Under the pieces are notes generated by a model. It was not told the origin of the DNA, did no database searches, and saw only the letters and a program-made list of their open reading frames with translations. The translations under genes and the position numbers were made by a program. This document shows positions 36,101 to 44,479 of a stretch of DNA of 64,000 bases, in pieces (the stretch's first letter is position 1; each line of letters opens with the position of its first letter). Origin of the DNA: Yamagishiella unicocca (lineage: Eukaryota; Chlorophyta; Chlorophyceae; Chlamydomonadales; Volvocaceae); contig BDSL01000070.1 in assembly GCA_003116995.1 (NCBI GenBank), forward strand, positions 62,001 to 126,000, in the 5' to 3' direction.

Positions 36101-39100
36101 TGCTGGGGAACTTTGCGTGACTGTCGGAAGACCTGCGGATGAGTCTCGCCTACGCCGCCCTAGGTGAAAGGAAACCGTGATGCCAACGATTGTGTGATCG
36201 CGTTTGGGGCGCATGCGGGGGCTGGGTGGGAGGAGGGCGGCGGTTTGGGTGGGGGGTTTTATAAGAGAATCCGCGAATCCACGGCCGACGAACCGAGGGC
36301 GGCGAAGGTGGTGGCCCAGCAGAGCGGCGCGGCAAGGAGACGGAGCGGAGGCGCTGCTGAGGCGTAGTGATAGTCAACGTTGACTGTAGCCAGGTATGGC
36401 GCTACGGAAGCGACTAAGTAGTGAGCGGAAACAAGGCGGCTGGAGGAGACGCGAGTCGGAAAAGCGCAGGATGGTCGTAATAAGAAGGGGATTTAACGGA
36501 AAGGGAGGCGAGGACCGAAGCGGAGAGCAGCCCGCGAAACTATCAACAGCCCGTGAATGCGAACGAAAAGAGCAGTGTGCCCGGCACAAAGGAACCCGCC
36601 CGGTTACGTACACAAAAGCGTGGCGTGGGTGGGTGGGTGGGTGGGTGGGTCGATGGGTTGCGAGAGCACCCCGTGGGTGGGTGGGTGGGCGGGTGCGAAC
36701 GCAAGGGGGCTGTTCGGGGGAGGGAGGTGGGAACCGCCGCAGCTGTGGCGCTCATCAAAGGGGGGAGGTAGCGTCCGAGGGGGGTGTAGCGGGAGCTCCG
36801 GTGCTTCATCGTGTTGGTGGCTGGTCGGGTTGCGCCCGTCAGCGACTGACTCGCAGTCCGCAGCCAGCAGTGCGAGCATCACCCGGGTCGGGTGTGCGGC
36901 CCTCCCTCGACTCGACCCCTCCCGGCCAGCCCAGCCCCTCAAACCATCACCGCACATCCCCCTCCCGCCCTCCCGCCCCAGAGTTGCCAACCAGCGGCGC
37001 CGCTTCCACATCACGTTGGAGCTGCCCTGGTCGGCGGACAAGGCCATCCAGGTGGGGGAGGGGCGAAGCAGGGGGAGGGCGAGGGGGCGGACCCTCCCTG
37101 GACGTCCCGGCGGGGTCGCTGTGACCGTCACCCCGCTAGGTCGCCCCTGACGGGATGCTCGGGGGGGTCGTGGGGGGGTTGTCGCGGCAGGCTCCTCCTG
37201 CTCGCTGACAGCCGGCAGCGCACCCCCCTGTCCCTCCGCCACCTGCTCGCACACACGAGGCTCGTTGCGTCCGTGAGAGCCGTGCAGCTTTTCTTGCCCG
37301 GGGGGTGCCGGACTGGGCCCGCTAAAACACCCATCCAGTGCCGGTGGCGACGGTCCCGCCCTCAACCGCCCTTTCCCCTACCCCCACCGACCGCCGTCCC
37401 TGTCGCGTAATCGGTTTTTCATGCCCCCCCCCCCCGGGTCCCCCTCCCCTCCCCCTCCTGTCAGCAATTCGGTCGCAGCCACCGCTCCAACCAGGCGTCA
37501 GCTCCCGAGTACTGCCTGCTGGTCACCAAGTGCGGCGGGGAGTACAGGTGAGGGGGGCGCCGTACACCGTACACCACGACATGTGTACCTGACAAGCCAC
37601 GTGTACTGCCTCGCGAGGGCGACCAGCAGACGAGAGAGATGCGTGCCTACACACACACACACACATCCGTCCGGCCCAGCCTCATGCTTGTTGATAACGC
37701 ACCCCTCCCCCGCCCCTCGCTCCCCTCTCCCCCCCAGGTTCGCCGGCGCAGTGGCCAAGCGGCTGACCTCCCTGGGCGCCCTGCTGCGGGGGGACCGGAG
37801 GGCGCTGGGGGCCTCATCGGACCTCAAGCCCTACGACGTGGACAACAAGTGAGCGAGGGGGGGCAGCGGGGGAGGAGGAGGCGGGCAGAGGCGCTTTGGT
37901 TTGCACGCGTCGGCGAGAAACGAGGGGGGCGGTGATCCGCTGAGTACCCGCGGCGGATGGCGCTGTCACGACCCGCGGCAGAGCCGCCAGGACTGCCACG
38001 CGCTCCGTTGCTGCTCCTTCCTTCCTTGCCTCCTCCCTTCCTTGGCAACACGTCCGGCCACCGTCGCCATGTGCGCTGGCGGGTGTACCCGTGTGTGGGT
38101 GTGTGGGTGTGTGTACGCGCGTGTGGGCGTGTGGGCCCACACACACCGGCGGCAGTGCCATCGGAACCGAACAAAACATGCAAACCGTCAACCGCCTCAA
38201 CCGCCCGCCAACCGCCCTCGCCCCTGCGACGCAGGTACGGCGAGCTGGCAGTCGCTCGCGTGCTGGAGTGCGTGTCCTCGGGCCACCACAACGTGGCGGG
38301 GGCCACTGTGGGCGAGCTGCCGCCGGACCTGCTGCCGCTGCAGGCCGGCAGCTACCCGCCCGGCGCCCTGCCCCGCCAGGTGGCCTTCTTGCAGCACATG
38401 CAGCGCTGCCTAAAGACCATGGGGCTGCTGTCGGAAGTGGGGTGAGAGCGGGGGGGGGCGAGGGGGTATAGAGGGGGGAGGCGGGGGGGTACAGAGGGGG
38501 GAGGCAAGGGGGGAGAGGGAGCGCCGGTAGGGCCGCCGCGGAGGGAGGGGTGGTGGTTACGGCGGTTGCGTCCCGCCCATCGAGCGGCCGTGAAGTGGGC
38601 ATGTGTTTGGTAGAACAGGGGCCGTAGAGGCGCGGGCGCGTTAGCTGCCTCGGCGGGTAGGAGGAGACCCGCGGGCCGGCATTGGAAAAGAAAACCGATT
38701 AGGAAACATGGGGGTGCACAGGAGGGGGCCGGGGCACCCTTCGCGCAGGTGCCACTCCATCGCCACAGGCCCCCCCTTTCATACCCCCCCCCCTGCGACC
38801 CAAATGGTAACGATATCTACTTTGTTTTTCGCGTCTCCAACATGACATCGACGAGCCGCATCCACAGGTTGTCTCCCGAATCGCCAACCCAAGGGTTCCG
38901 GCATATGCGCACTCAAACGCGCGCCTAAGAAATATAAGTCGGCAATACAAGAAACATAAGTCCTCCTCCTCCTATGACGTGTGACCGGGTCTCCTGCCGC
39001 CCCTGCTGCCCCCTCCCAGGGGCTCCTTCCTGATCGAGAGGAAGGACACCAACACCTCGGTGGTCAAGTTCCTGAACCGCATCCTGGGCCTGCCGCTGAG

Positions 39101-42100
39101 GGAGCAGGACCTGCTGTTCAGGTACTTCTTCGGGATCATGGAGAGCCTGATCAAGCAGGTGGGAGTGAGGGGGGAGGATGGGGTGGCTGGCGGGGGAGGG
39201 ACCGGTTGTCGTGTTTTGCGGTCTCATGCTTGAGGGTTAACCTGGACATGGAAAGGGGCGGGCAGGAAGGGGACTGGTCGGCGGTGGCGGAAAGAGGGCT
39301 GGGCGGGGCTGATTGATGCGGGGGAGGGTCTGACTCATGCGGGGGATTGCAAGGAAAACCCTTGTACGAAAGGAAAAACCGTTTAGGACAACCGTTTGGA
39401 TACGCACGCTGGAGAATTTGTTGCGGAAACTGAAAATATAGGTCGTATGTCGGCCTTCGGCGGCTAAGACTAAATCGGTGGCGACGGCTACGCTAACGGA
39501 AACGAGATTCCCGCGCGGCGCAAGGGAAATGTTTTGCGAAGTCGGTTTGTTTTGGGCGCAAGCGGGAGAACTTGGTGCGGTGGCGAGGGACGGGCTTGCA
39601 ATACACGCGATGGCGCCCCGACCCGCCCGAATACCCACCGGGAGCTTGTGGATGACGTGGCTGGTGAAGCAGTAAACTACCAACCAGGCTCGCCAGCGTT
39701 CGTGGTTAGATGTCAGGGACGCGCCGCGCCGCCTTGGAGGACCGGGGCCCGCGAGGGCTCACACCCTATGCCCGCAGACAAGGATGCAGAAGCCAGGCAA
39801 AATACGCGAGCAAAACATCGTCCCTACCCAGCGGTTTGACTCACCTGGCCAGCGCCCAAGTGTGCGGCGTTGGCGGTCGGCGCGAAGCATGCGGGCAGGG
39901 GGCACCGTCAGGTGTCAGCAACGGCACTTGGGGATGGAACGGGGGAGGGGCTGACGGGGCTGCATGGGGGGGGACGGGCTGACTCATCGGGGGGACGGGC
40001 TGACTCATCGGGGGGACGGGCTGACTCATCGGGGGGAGGGGCTGACTCATCGGGGGGAGGGGCTGACTCATCGGGGGGAGGGGCTGACTCATCGGGGGAG
40101 GGGCTGACTCATCGGGGGGAGGGGCTGACTCATCGGGGGGACGGGCTGACTCATCGGGGGGAGGGGCTGACTCATCGGGGGGAGGGGCTGACGCATCGGG
40201 GGGAGGGATGCACCTGTCGCTCCTCCGGACCGGCCTCAACGAGACCGCGACCTCAACCGCACATCAGTTAGTTCCTGCTCCTCCAAACAAACCACCGACG
40301 GGCCGCGTTCAATCACAGGGTTTTCGGTAGCCAACCGGCATGCGCACTCAACCGCGTGTCCGAAAACAATTCGCCAGTTCGTTACTGCCCTCCGTTTCCC
40401 ATGTCGTGCAACCGGGTCTCCTCACCCCCCCCCCCCCGCTGCCTGCAGGCCCGCTCCGCCGGCGACTACGAGGAGGGCATCCTCAACCTGGCCAACAGCA
40501 GCGTCAAGGTGGTGCACGAGGAGGCGGTGCACAGGGACCCGCCCACCGGTGAGGAGGAGGGCACGAGGGTGGACACGGAGGGGAGGGGAGGAGGAGGAGG
40601 ACACGGAGGGGAGGGGAGGAGGAGGAGGGCGCAGCTGCCCGGGGATCGGGGACAAAGAGAAGCTGAAGGCCTTGTTGGATACCGGTTTTGGAAGGAAGGA
40701 GGGAGGAGGACGGCGGGAGGAGGGCGGGGGAGGGAGGAGGGAGGCACGACCCGGTCTCCTTGAAGAGCGGCTGCCGCCAATCGAGCGAGCTGTCCCTTCA
40801 GCGCTGCTGGAGGGACGCTGCCCGGTGGGTGGGTGGGCGCGGGGGTCCTTAGAGCTTGGGGCCGACCAGCGGGGCCTTATGCGCCCGGGGCCATGCGGCG
40901 TGTCGTTAGACCTTCGGAGCTCTCAGCTTCAAATACACCCCATCTGTAAAGCTGCACTTCAGGCAGCTAAACACGCGCCGATACAAGGAGCAGCCGCCCC
41001 CCGGCCCGCGGCGTGTTATTGGCGGCCTCGGGACTGACGCACTGCACGCCCGCTCCTCTCTCTCTCTCCCTGCCTCTGTACGGCAGGCGCCACCACGTCG
41101 TACGTGGAGCTGGACGTGGACGACGGTCTGTCCTGGGGGGAGGCCATCCGGGCTCTGGAGGGGGCGCTGGTGGACATGAGGGCGGAGAGCGCGCCGCCGC
41201 AGACCATGGCGAAGGTGGGCGCAGCGGGAGAGATGGGGGGGGCAGCGGGAGGGGGGACCCCCGCTTACCTCCGACCTGCAGGATTCCGCCAGCATGCTCG
41301 CTTCTTCCCACACGCCCAGACTCCGTCTCCTTCGCGAGCGGCCCTCTCCCCACCCCCCACCCCCCGGGTATCCCTGTCCCCACCCCCTGTCTCCTCCTGC
41401 TCCTGCTTCGAGTACACGGGGTTTCTCGCCCCACCCCCCGGTCTGCCTGCTGGCCCCCAATCCCCCTGCCTGCTCGTCACTCGACTACCGAGCTAGACAC
41501 GTGATAATCGGAGCCACGTCTCACCCCCCCGCCCCGGTTCGCGGATTCTCTTATCACCCCCCCCCCCCCGTTCTGTTTGCAACCCTCCCGCTGTGCTTCG
41601 CCCTCACCGCCCCACCCCACCCCCCCCGTGGGGCGCTACATTTCCCCAGTCGCGTTACCGGTTCTATTATTGTAACCCCCCCGGACCCCCCCCGCCCCCC
41701 AGGTTGGCTTCTACGTGGCCCGGCGCAACACCAACGTCGGCGGCACCGGCCACCCGCTGGTGATCCTGGCCACTGCGCTGCGGAAGGCCACCCTGGGCTC
41801 CACCGCCGTCATGAAGTACCGCATCCAGCGACCCAACCAGGTGGGGGGGCGGGGGGCGATGACGGCAGCAGCTGACGACCTGGTGTGGCAGCAAGAAGCA
41901 GGGCGGCCGCAGCGTCCGTTGTCCGGCCGCGAGACCACCGCCTCAGACCCTGGCGCCAATCGGCTGCTCCTCTCGCCCCTCCCCCCCCTCCGCTCCAGCA
42001 TGCATCTCCAAACGTCTATTTTAAACGGTTTTTTCGGGCATCCACGGGTCTTCCTCGAACCCCCACTCCACTCATCCCCCCACCCCCACTCCACTCATCC

Positions 42101-44001
42101 CCCACCCCCCACTCCACTCATCCACGGGTTTCCCTCGAACCCCCCACTCCCCTCCTCGCCCCCCCCCCAGGTCAAGGGCCACATCTTCTCGCAGTACGAG
42201 CTGGAGGAGAAGTACCGCAAAGTGGACCTCAAGGTGCGCCAGAGACCCCCGGGGCCCCGAGCATGCCCCCCTCGCGCACCCTAGTTACCCTCGCGCACCC
42301 GACCGAAATCGCCCATAAGCGCTCCCCACATGCTACCGCAAACTAATAGTTTGTTTCTACTCATCCAGCACGTCGTCGGCGGGCCGCGTCTACAGGTGTC
42401 CCGGTAGTCAAGCCAAGTTCTCCGACATGCACACCCGACCACGTGTCCCAAAACTTATTCGTTTCTGCCCCCCGTCTCCTATTTCGTGTAACCGGGCCTT
42501 CTCGGCCCCCCCCCACACACGCACACAGGCATACACACCCAACCACACAATTTATTCATTCCCGCCACGTGGTTTCGCTGCTGCGCGGTGGCCTAACGGC
42601 TCCCCCCCCCCGGCCTGCCCCCAGACCGGCGAGCTGCACTGGAAGTTCTGGTACGAGTACCTGGACCGCGGCTGCCTGCACGGCAACGACTGCGTGAGGC
42701 GCAAGCGGGAGGGCAAGTGCAGCTACGGCTCCCGCTTCTACAGCCTGCACCTCATCACAGGTGGGGGGGCAGGGGGAGGGGGGGGCACTGCTGGGTGGGC
42801 TGATGGGCTGCAGTTCGGGTCGGATGGCGGAGAGGGCACCAGCGGGCGTGTGAGGGCTGTCGTAGCCGCGGTGTGGACGAGCAACGCAGCTGCAGTCAAA
42901 GAGGGGCTGCAAGCAGGAGGGGGTGGCGGGGAGATGTTTCGCACCGCACAACCCTGACCAGCGGCACCCGCTGCCACACCAGCACGCTTCAACGTGGCGC
43001 CGGTGGTGGTGATGGTGATGGCGGTCGCACAGTCCCTCCCACCCTCCCTGTCGGCTCCTGTCACTTTCCTCTTCACTCGACCCCCGTCTATGGTCGGCTG
43101 GGCTGCTGAGGGCCCGTACCCCCCTCGTTGTCCTGACAACCCATCCCGTTGCCCACATCGGGACGAGCAGCAACGTGGTGCGGTACGGAGCATTGGAACG
43201 GAATCCCGGCCAGACACTTTAGGGCAGTGTCCACTTTAGGGCGCTCACTCCTTCACAGCCCAGGCTTGGGAATCCACCCGCCCGCAGCCCCCTCCCCCCC
43301 GCCCCCGCCCGCTGCGTCCCTCCGCGCCCCCTTCTCCCCCCGCCCTGGTCTCGGTCCGCCTCCCCCTCAGCCGCACTGCACTAACCGCCATTGGATGCCA
43401 GCTTCCCGCCTCCGCATGACCCCTCCCTTGCGTAGCCGCCCCCCACCTCACGCCTCCGTTCCCTATGTCGTGCAACCGGGTCTTCTCGCCTCCCCCCCCC
43501 CTTGCCTCTGTTCGCCATCCCATTTCGCTGCTGTGCACTCCATCCTGTCGCCCACTACTGCGTCTTCTGCTTCTCCACCGCATCCCCCGTCGTCGCGTCC
43601 GTGTGTGGCCGGCCACCCTAGTCCAGTAGCATGCGCGCGCGTCCCGGTGTCCGAAGGCTATGCACCCACTACATTTCCCCAGTCGCGTCACCGGTTCTTT
43701 TATTGTAACCCCCTTGCCGCCCCCCCCAGGCGCTCTGCTGCCGGTGCTGCGCAAGCTGTTCGACACGGTGCTGCGCGCGTCCGGAGCCACCAAGAAGGCG
43801 ATGCCGCGGGTGGCTCGTGTCACCATCAGGGAGGAGGACGCGGCAGCCGCGGGGGGGGCGGCGGCAGGCGGCAGTGCCGCGGGGGGGGCGGGGCCGGGTG
43901 TGGCTCCTGGCGCCAAGGCCGGGGGCCCCGGGCGTGTGGTGGTGGGGCTGAGCTTGCTGGAGCGCGATGCCGAGGCCTTTGTGGCGGCGGTGCAGAACTA
44001 G
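15178..44001 (+). CDS. FGT1: strawberry notch/FORGETTER1-like helicase protein with PHD finger
   Basis: Nuclear SBNO-family protein; Arabidopsis FGT1 associates with chromatin remodellers and nucleosomes at stress genes. I joined 39 exons in frame: 15178-15480, 16017-16048, 16811-16916, 17295-17382, 18056-18255, 18702-18954, 19395-19556, 20193-20305, 20960-21018, 21368-21496, 21923-22079, 22492-22668, 23402-23488, 23881-24459, 24909-25103, 25720-25969, 26539-26674, 27102-27304, about 27705-27915, 28105-28273, 28592-29023, 29505-29595, 29903-30295, 30962-31140, 31696-32123, 32799-33012, 33467-33586, 35827-35957, 36982-37051, 37465-37547, 37738-37848, 38235-38441, 39020-39158, 40449-40548, 41087-41214, 41703-41840, 42171-42233, 42625-42760, 43730-44001. 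They total 7044 nt, or 2347 residues. Order: charged N-terminus; SBNO ATPase lobe (P-loop GDGAGVGKG near residue 185, DECH at 368-371); acidic/alanine-rich insert; PHD finger near 1314-1357; C-terminal helicase-like lobe ([10 protein letters not shown] near 1890); C-terminal Cys/His segment. Plant FGT1 is much shorter (about 1300 residues from memory). Least certain are the 5' end (exons 1-2) and the start of exon 19. Confidence 0.93.
16322..16395 (+). repeat. R1 dispersed repeat fragment, intron 2
   Basis: Begins GGGGTTCGAGGAAGACCCG, continues GTGGATG, CGTTTAGAACAG, CGTTTTGAGATGCATGCTG. This is the 5' 70 bases of the R1 family, here inside intron 2 of the FGT1-like gene. Confidence 0.8.
16520..16790 (+). 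repeat. minisatellite of about 36-37 bp in intron 2
   Basis: About seven imperfect copies of a unit containing CGAGCTAGCCCTGCACCCGC followed by TGCACCGAAACCAAC are visible. The tract lies just upstream of exon 3 (16811). Variation among copies is confined to a few bases (CCGAAAC/CCAAAAA, GAGCTAG/GAGATAG). Confidence 0.85.
16899..17228 (+). repeat. 34-bp tandem repeat spanning the exon 3 donor
   Basis: A 34-bp unit beginning ACAAGCACCACCTGCAC and continuing GTAAGCCCCTCCATGCA is repeated about ten times. The first half of the first unit is exon 3 coding sequence; each unit contains the exon-intron junction CACCTGCAC|GTAAGC. Donor-like GTAAGC words therefore occur at 16917, 16951, 16985, 17019, 17053, 17087, 17121, 17155, 17189 and 17223. 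Only the first keeps the reading frame to exon 4. Confidence 0.95.
17383..17850 (+). repeat. G-run minisatellite in intron 4
   Basis: About 16 copies of a 26-31 bp unit with the core GTGGGGCCTATGCAA and a run of 7-10 Gs follow directly after the exon 4 donor (GATG|GTGGGG). Unit length varies because the G-run varies. Four closely spaced G-runs occur throughout, so intramolecular G-quadruplexes could form on the coding strand and in the transcript. Confidence 0.93.
19896..19996 (+). repeat. 17-bp minisatellite, six copies, intron 7
   Basis: Six essentially perfect head-to-tail copies of ATTGGTCTCGACCCCAC lie in intron 7 of the FGT1-like gene, upstream of exon 8 (20193). Confidence 0.93.
20400..20790 (-). 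repeat. R1 dispersed repeat, long copy, reverse, intron 8
   Basis: Read on the minus strand this segment runs through the same blocks as the long + strand copies: GAAGACCCGTGGATG, CATTTGGAGATGCTGGAGAA-like words, the GGTCGTATGTCGACC-type palindromic word, a CGGCGGCTGAGCG word, then CGCGTGACGCAAGGAAACGG. It occupies most of intron 8 (20306-20959). Its ends cannot be fixed by eye. Confidence 0.75.
21742..21900 (-). repeat. R2 dispersed repeats next to exon 11 acceptor
   Basis: Two reverse-orientation R2 copies lie in tandem: near 21742-21795 (CGTGGATTCACGGATTCTC) and 21805-21890 (TTTGTCGGCCGTGGATTTG, GGATTCTCTGAAAACCCCCC). The second ends in C-runs that continue into the CGCCAG acceptor of exon 11 at 21922. 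Confidence 0.8.
22783..22843 (+). repeat. short inverted repeat (22-bp arms), intron 12
   Basis: Arms at 22783-22804 and 22822-22843 are reverse complements with one mismatch; each contains TTACGTAAA and CCGGAAACTCG or its complement. The 17-nt loop is G-rich. Confidence 0.9.
22991..23134 (+). repeat. long near-perfect hairpin, intron 12
   Basis: The arm 22991-23051 pairs with 23080-23134 over about 54 bases. The exceptions are a 7-nt bulge (GAGTGCA at 23001-23007) and one U-G-type change. An inner palindrome GCAATGAG/CTCATTGC closes the loop. The structure lies wholly in intron 12 of the FGT1-like gene, on its sense strand. It could be a small-RNA precursor, since long intronic hairpins of this kind occur in volvocine algae, or a foldback MITE. 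Sequence alone does not decide. Confidence 0.85.
23881..28273 (+). other. FGT1: low-complexity acidic/alanine-rich insert (exons 14-20)
   Basis: Seven exons encode Ala-, Gly-, Glu/Asp- and Lys-rich sequence with no recognisable fold, beyond a probable charged coiled coil in exon 15 (repeated Arg-Arg-Arg-Glu and Ala-Glu-Glu patterns). Short acidic words such as DSDGDVEVV and [13 protein letters not shown] look like phospho- or SUMO-interaction-type motifs, which is inference. Plant FGT1 has a much shorter acidic linker at this position. Exon 19 is the least certain: reading frame demands an acceptor at 27704 (or 27695), although the more pyrimidine-friendly CAACAG at 27729 would break the frame. 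Confidence 0.75.
25979..26075 (+). repeat. R1 repeat fragment at start of intron 16
   Basis: The R1 5' end (GGTTGCGAGGAAGACCCGTG) begins about ten bases after the exon 16 donor at 25970. It continues through CGTTTCGAGACGCATGCTGG to a G-rich tail near 26075. Confidence 0.85.
28925..29540 (+). other. FGT1: PHD zinc finger split by an intron (exons 21-22)
   Basis: Exon 21 ends with [28 protein letters not shown] and exon 22 begins [12 protein letters not shown], giving the Cys4-His-Cys3 spacing of a PHD finger including the Trp two residues before the seventh Cys. The intron (29024-29504) falls between the sixth and seventh zinc ligands. Plant FGT1 also carries a PHD finger after the first SBNO lobe. 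PHD fingers read histone H3 tails in many families; here that role is inferred. Confidence 0.92.
30388..30460 (-). repeat. R1 repeat fragment, reverse, intron 23
   Basis: Contains ATGCATCTCAAAACGTCTG, TAAATGGTTCTTCTCG and ACACGGGTCGTCCTCG, the reverse complement of the R1 5' end, inside intron 23 (30296-30961). Confidence 0.8.
31461..31680 (+). repeat. about 22-bp C-rich minisatellite in intron 24
   Basis: About nine copies of a unit of the form TTTGAAACCCTTAGCCCCCC with variable C and T runs lead directly into the exon 25 acceptor (CCCCCCAG at 31695). The CCCTTAG words resemble, but are not, the plant or green-algal telomere repeat. The tract supplies the polypyrimidine region of the intron. 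Confidence 0.9.
33325..33440 (+). repeat. R3 dispersed repeat near exon 27 acceptor
   Basis: Contains GTCCAGTAGCATGCGCGCGC, then a TGTCCGAAGC-type word, and GTAACCGGTTAATTTCTGTA followed by C/T-rich sequence up to the TAG acceptor at 33466. Related copies lie at 43553-43716 and 59090-59268. Confidence 0.75.
33593..34200 (+). repeat. R1 dispersed repeat, long copy, intron 27
   Basis: Starts six bases inside intron 27. Blocks in order: GGTTCGAGGGAAACCCGTGG, AACGTTTAAAACAG, GAGATGCATGCTGGAGAAC, a CGGCGGCTAAGCT word, GACCCGCCCGAATACC, CGCCGCGCCGCC, CCGCAGACAAG, CTCACCTGGCCAG and GCGAAGCATGCGGGCAGG. The same blocks recur in the same order at 39346-39935. I see no convincing coding frame, terminal inverted repeat or poly-A tail. 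Confidence 0.8.
34795..34946 (+). repeat. 38-bp minisatellite, four copies, intron 27
   Basis: Four near-identical 38-bp units containing CTGCTGTGGCTGCTGGACGC then CGGGGCTGGG are visible. The unit length is not a multiple of three, and the tract lies inside the 2240-bp intron 27, so the Leu/Trp or Ala/Gly frames it opens are not coding. Confidence 0.9.
36240..36355 (+). repeat. R2 dispersed repeat, intron 28
   Basis: Forward copy: GGGGGGTTTTATAAGAGAAT, CCGCGAATCCACGGCCGACG, then GGCGGCGAAGGTGGTGGCCC and AGCGGCGCGGCAAGGAGACG. It is the reverse complement of the R2 copies near 21805 and 57405. Confidence 0.8.
39346..39935 (+). repeat. R1 dispersed repeat, long copy, intron 33
   Basis: Second long forward R1 copy, collinear with 33593-34200: AAGGAAAACCC, CCGTTTAGGACAAC, GCTGGAGAA, GGTCGTATGTCGGCC-type word, CGGCGGCTAAG, GACCCGCCCGAATACCC, CGCCGCGCCGCC, CCGCAGACAAGG, CTCACCTGGCCAG, GCGAAGCATGCGGGCAGG. 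Divergence is substantial, so the two copies are not recent. Confidence 0.8.
39950..40208 (+). repeat. 20-21 bp minisatellite with TGACTCATC core, intron 33
   Basis: About eleven tandem copies of GGGGAGGGGCTGACTCATCG with variable G-runs directly follow the long R1 copy. Each copy carries TGACTCA, a palindromic bZIP (GCN4/AP-1 type) core. Confidence 0.92.
41998..42160 (-). repeat. R1 fragments, reverse, abutting exon 37 acceptor
   Basis: A reverse R1 5' end (GCATCTCCAAACGTCTATTT, GGGCATCCACGGGTCTTCC, CTCGAACCCCC) is followed by C-rich CCCACTCCACTCAT repeats. A second partial copy (CATCCACGGGTTTCCCTCG) follows; its C-run continues into the acceptor at 42170. Confidence 0.8.
43553..43716 (+). 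repeat. R3 dispersed repeat abutting exon 39 acceptor
   Basis: Near-identical by eye to 59090-59268 in VPS11 intron 17. Shared blocks: CCGTCGTCGCGTCCGTGTGT, GGCCGGCCACCCTAGTCCAG, TAGCATGCGCGCGCGTCCCG, ACATTTCCCC, GTCGCGT-ACCGGTTCTTT and ATTGTAACCCCCTTG. Here the repeat ends 13 bases before the CCCCAG acceptor of the last FGT1 exon. Confidence 0.85.
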
Positions 44002-44452
44002 GCAGCAGCAGGAGGAGACTGGGGTGGGGGGGATTGGCAGAAACGAACCGGGGTGCGCGGGGGGGAGGGGGGCGTTTCCGGTTTCCCTGTGTGGGTAAGT
44101 AAGGCAGCGTCGGCGGTGGCAGCCAGGTAGGTAGGGTCGTGGCAGACCAGTGCGCGGCTGGGCAGCGGAGCGGGGCGGGTACTGGTTGTGAGCGGTGATT
44201 GGTGTCAGGGAGGTGTACGCTTCTTCTCAGGCTGTTGTGTCTCATTTAGTTGTTACCGCGTGGTGGGGGGCGCACACTGTGGTTTACAGGTTAGACAGTT
44301 GCAAGTGGGGCTGCTGCGGCTGTAGGGGAGTGCATTTGTTTGCTTCATCGCAGCAGCGTTCGATTGCGACTCATTTGTCCTCGCGCCGCCAACAGAGCTG
44401 GTTAGATAACAATAGGGGGGGCCGGGTCACTCCCCCATTGTGATTGTACTTT

Positions 44453-44464
44453 TGTAATGTGTAA
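44453..44464 (+). promoter_or_regulatory. tandem TGTAA polyadenylation signals of FGT1-like gene
   Basis: TGTAA, the polyadenylation signal typical of chlorophyte algae, occurs at 44453-44457 and again at 44460-44464, about 450 bases after the TAG stop. A transcript end near 44475-44485 is inferred. Confidence 0.7.
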
Positions 44465-44479
44465 AGCAAATGGTGCCGG

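Larger units (their letters stand above)
33467..39158 (+). other. FGT1: SBNO C-terminal helicase-like lobe (exons 27-33)
   Basis: Exon 27 encodes NPLDQL and VAEMTGRK; exon 28 encodes [16 protein letters not shown] and ISLQADRR; exon 29 [14 protein letters not shown]; exon 30 [10 protein letters not shown], the motif VI equivalent with arginine-finger candidates; exon 31 [17 protein letters not shown]; exon 33 [12 protein letters not shown]. These match the strand/helix order of the plant protein. Phases agree at every junction (for example AG|A for the Arg shared by exons 28 and 29). Introns here are long; intron 27 alone is 2240 bp and contains a full-length R1 repeat. Confidence 0.93.
40449..44001 (+). 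other. FGT1: SBNO C-terminal domain with Cys/His cluster (exons 34-39)
   Basis: Exons 34-39 encode [32 protein letters not shown], then a Cys cluster [16 protein letters not shown] in exon 38 that parallels the Cys-rich CMHG-type segment near the end of plant FGT1 and may bind a metal. The last exon encodes [12 protein letters not shown], an Ala/Gly-rich spacer, and [21 protein letters not shown] before a TAG stop at 43999-44001. The family's C-terminal segment is therefore complete. Confidence 0.9.
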
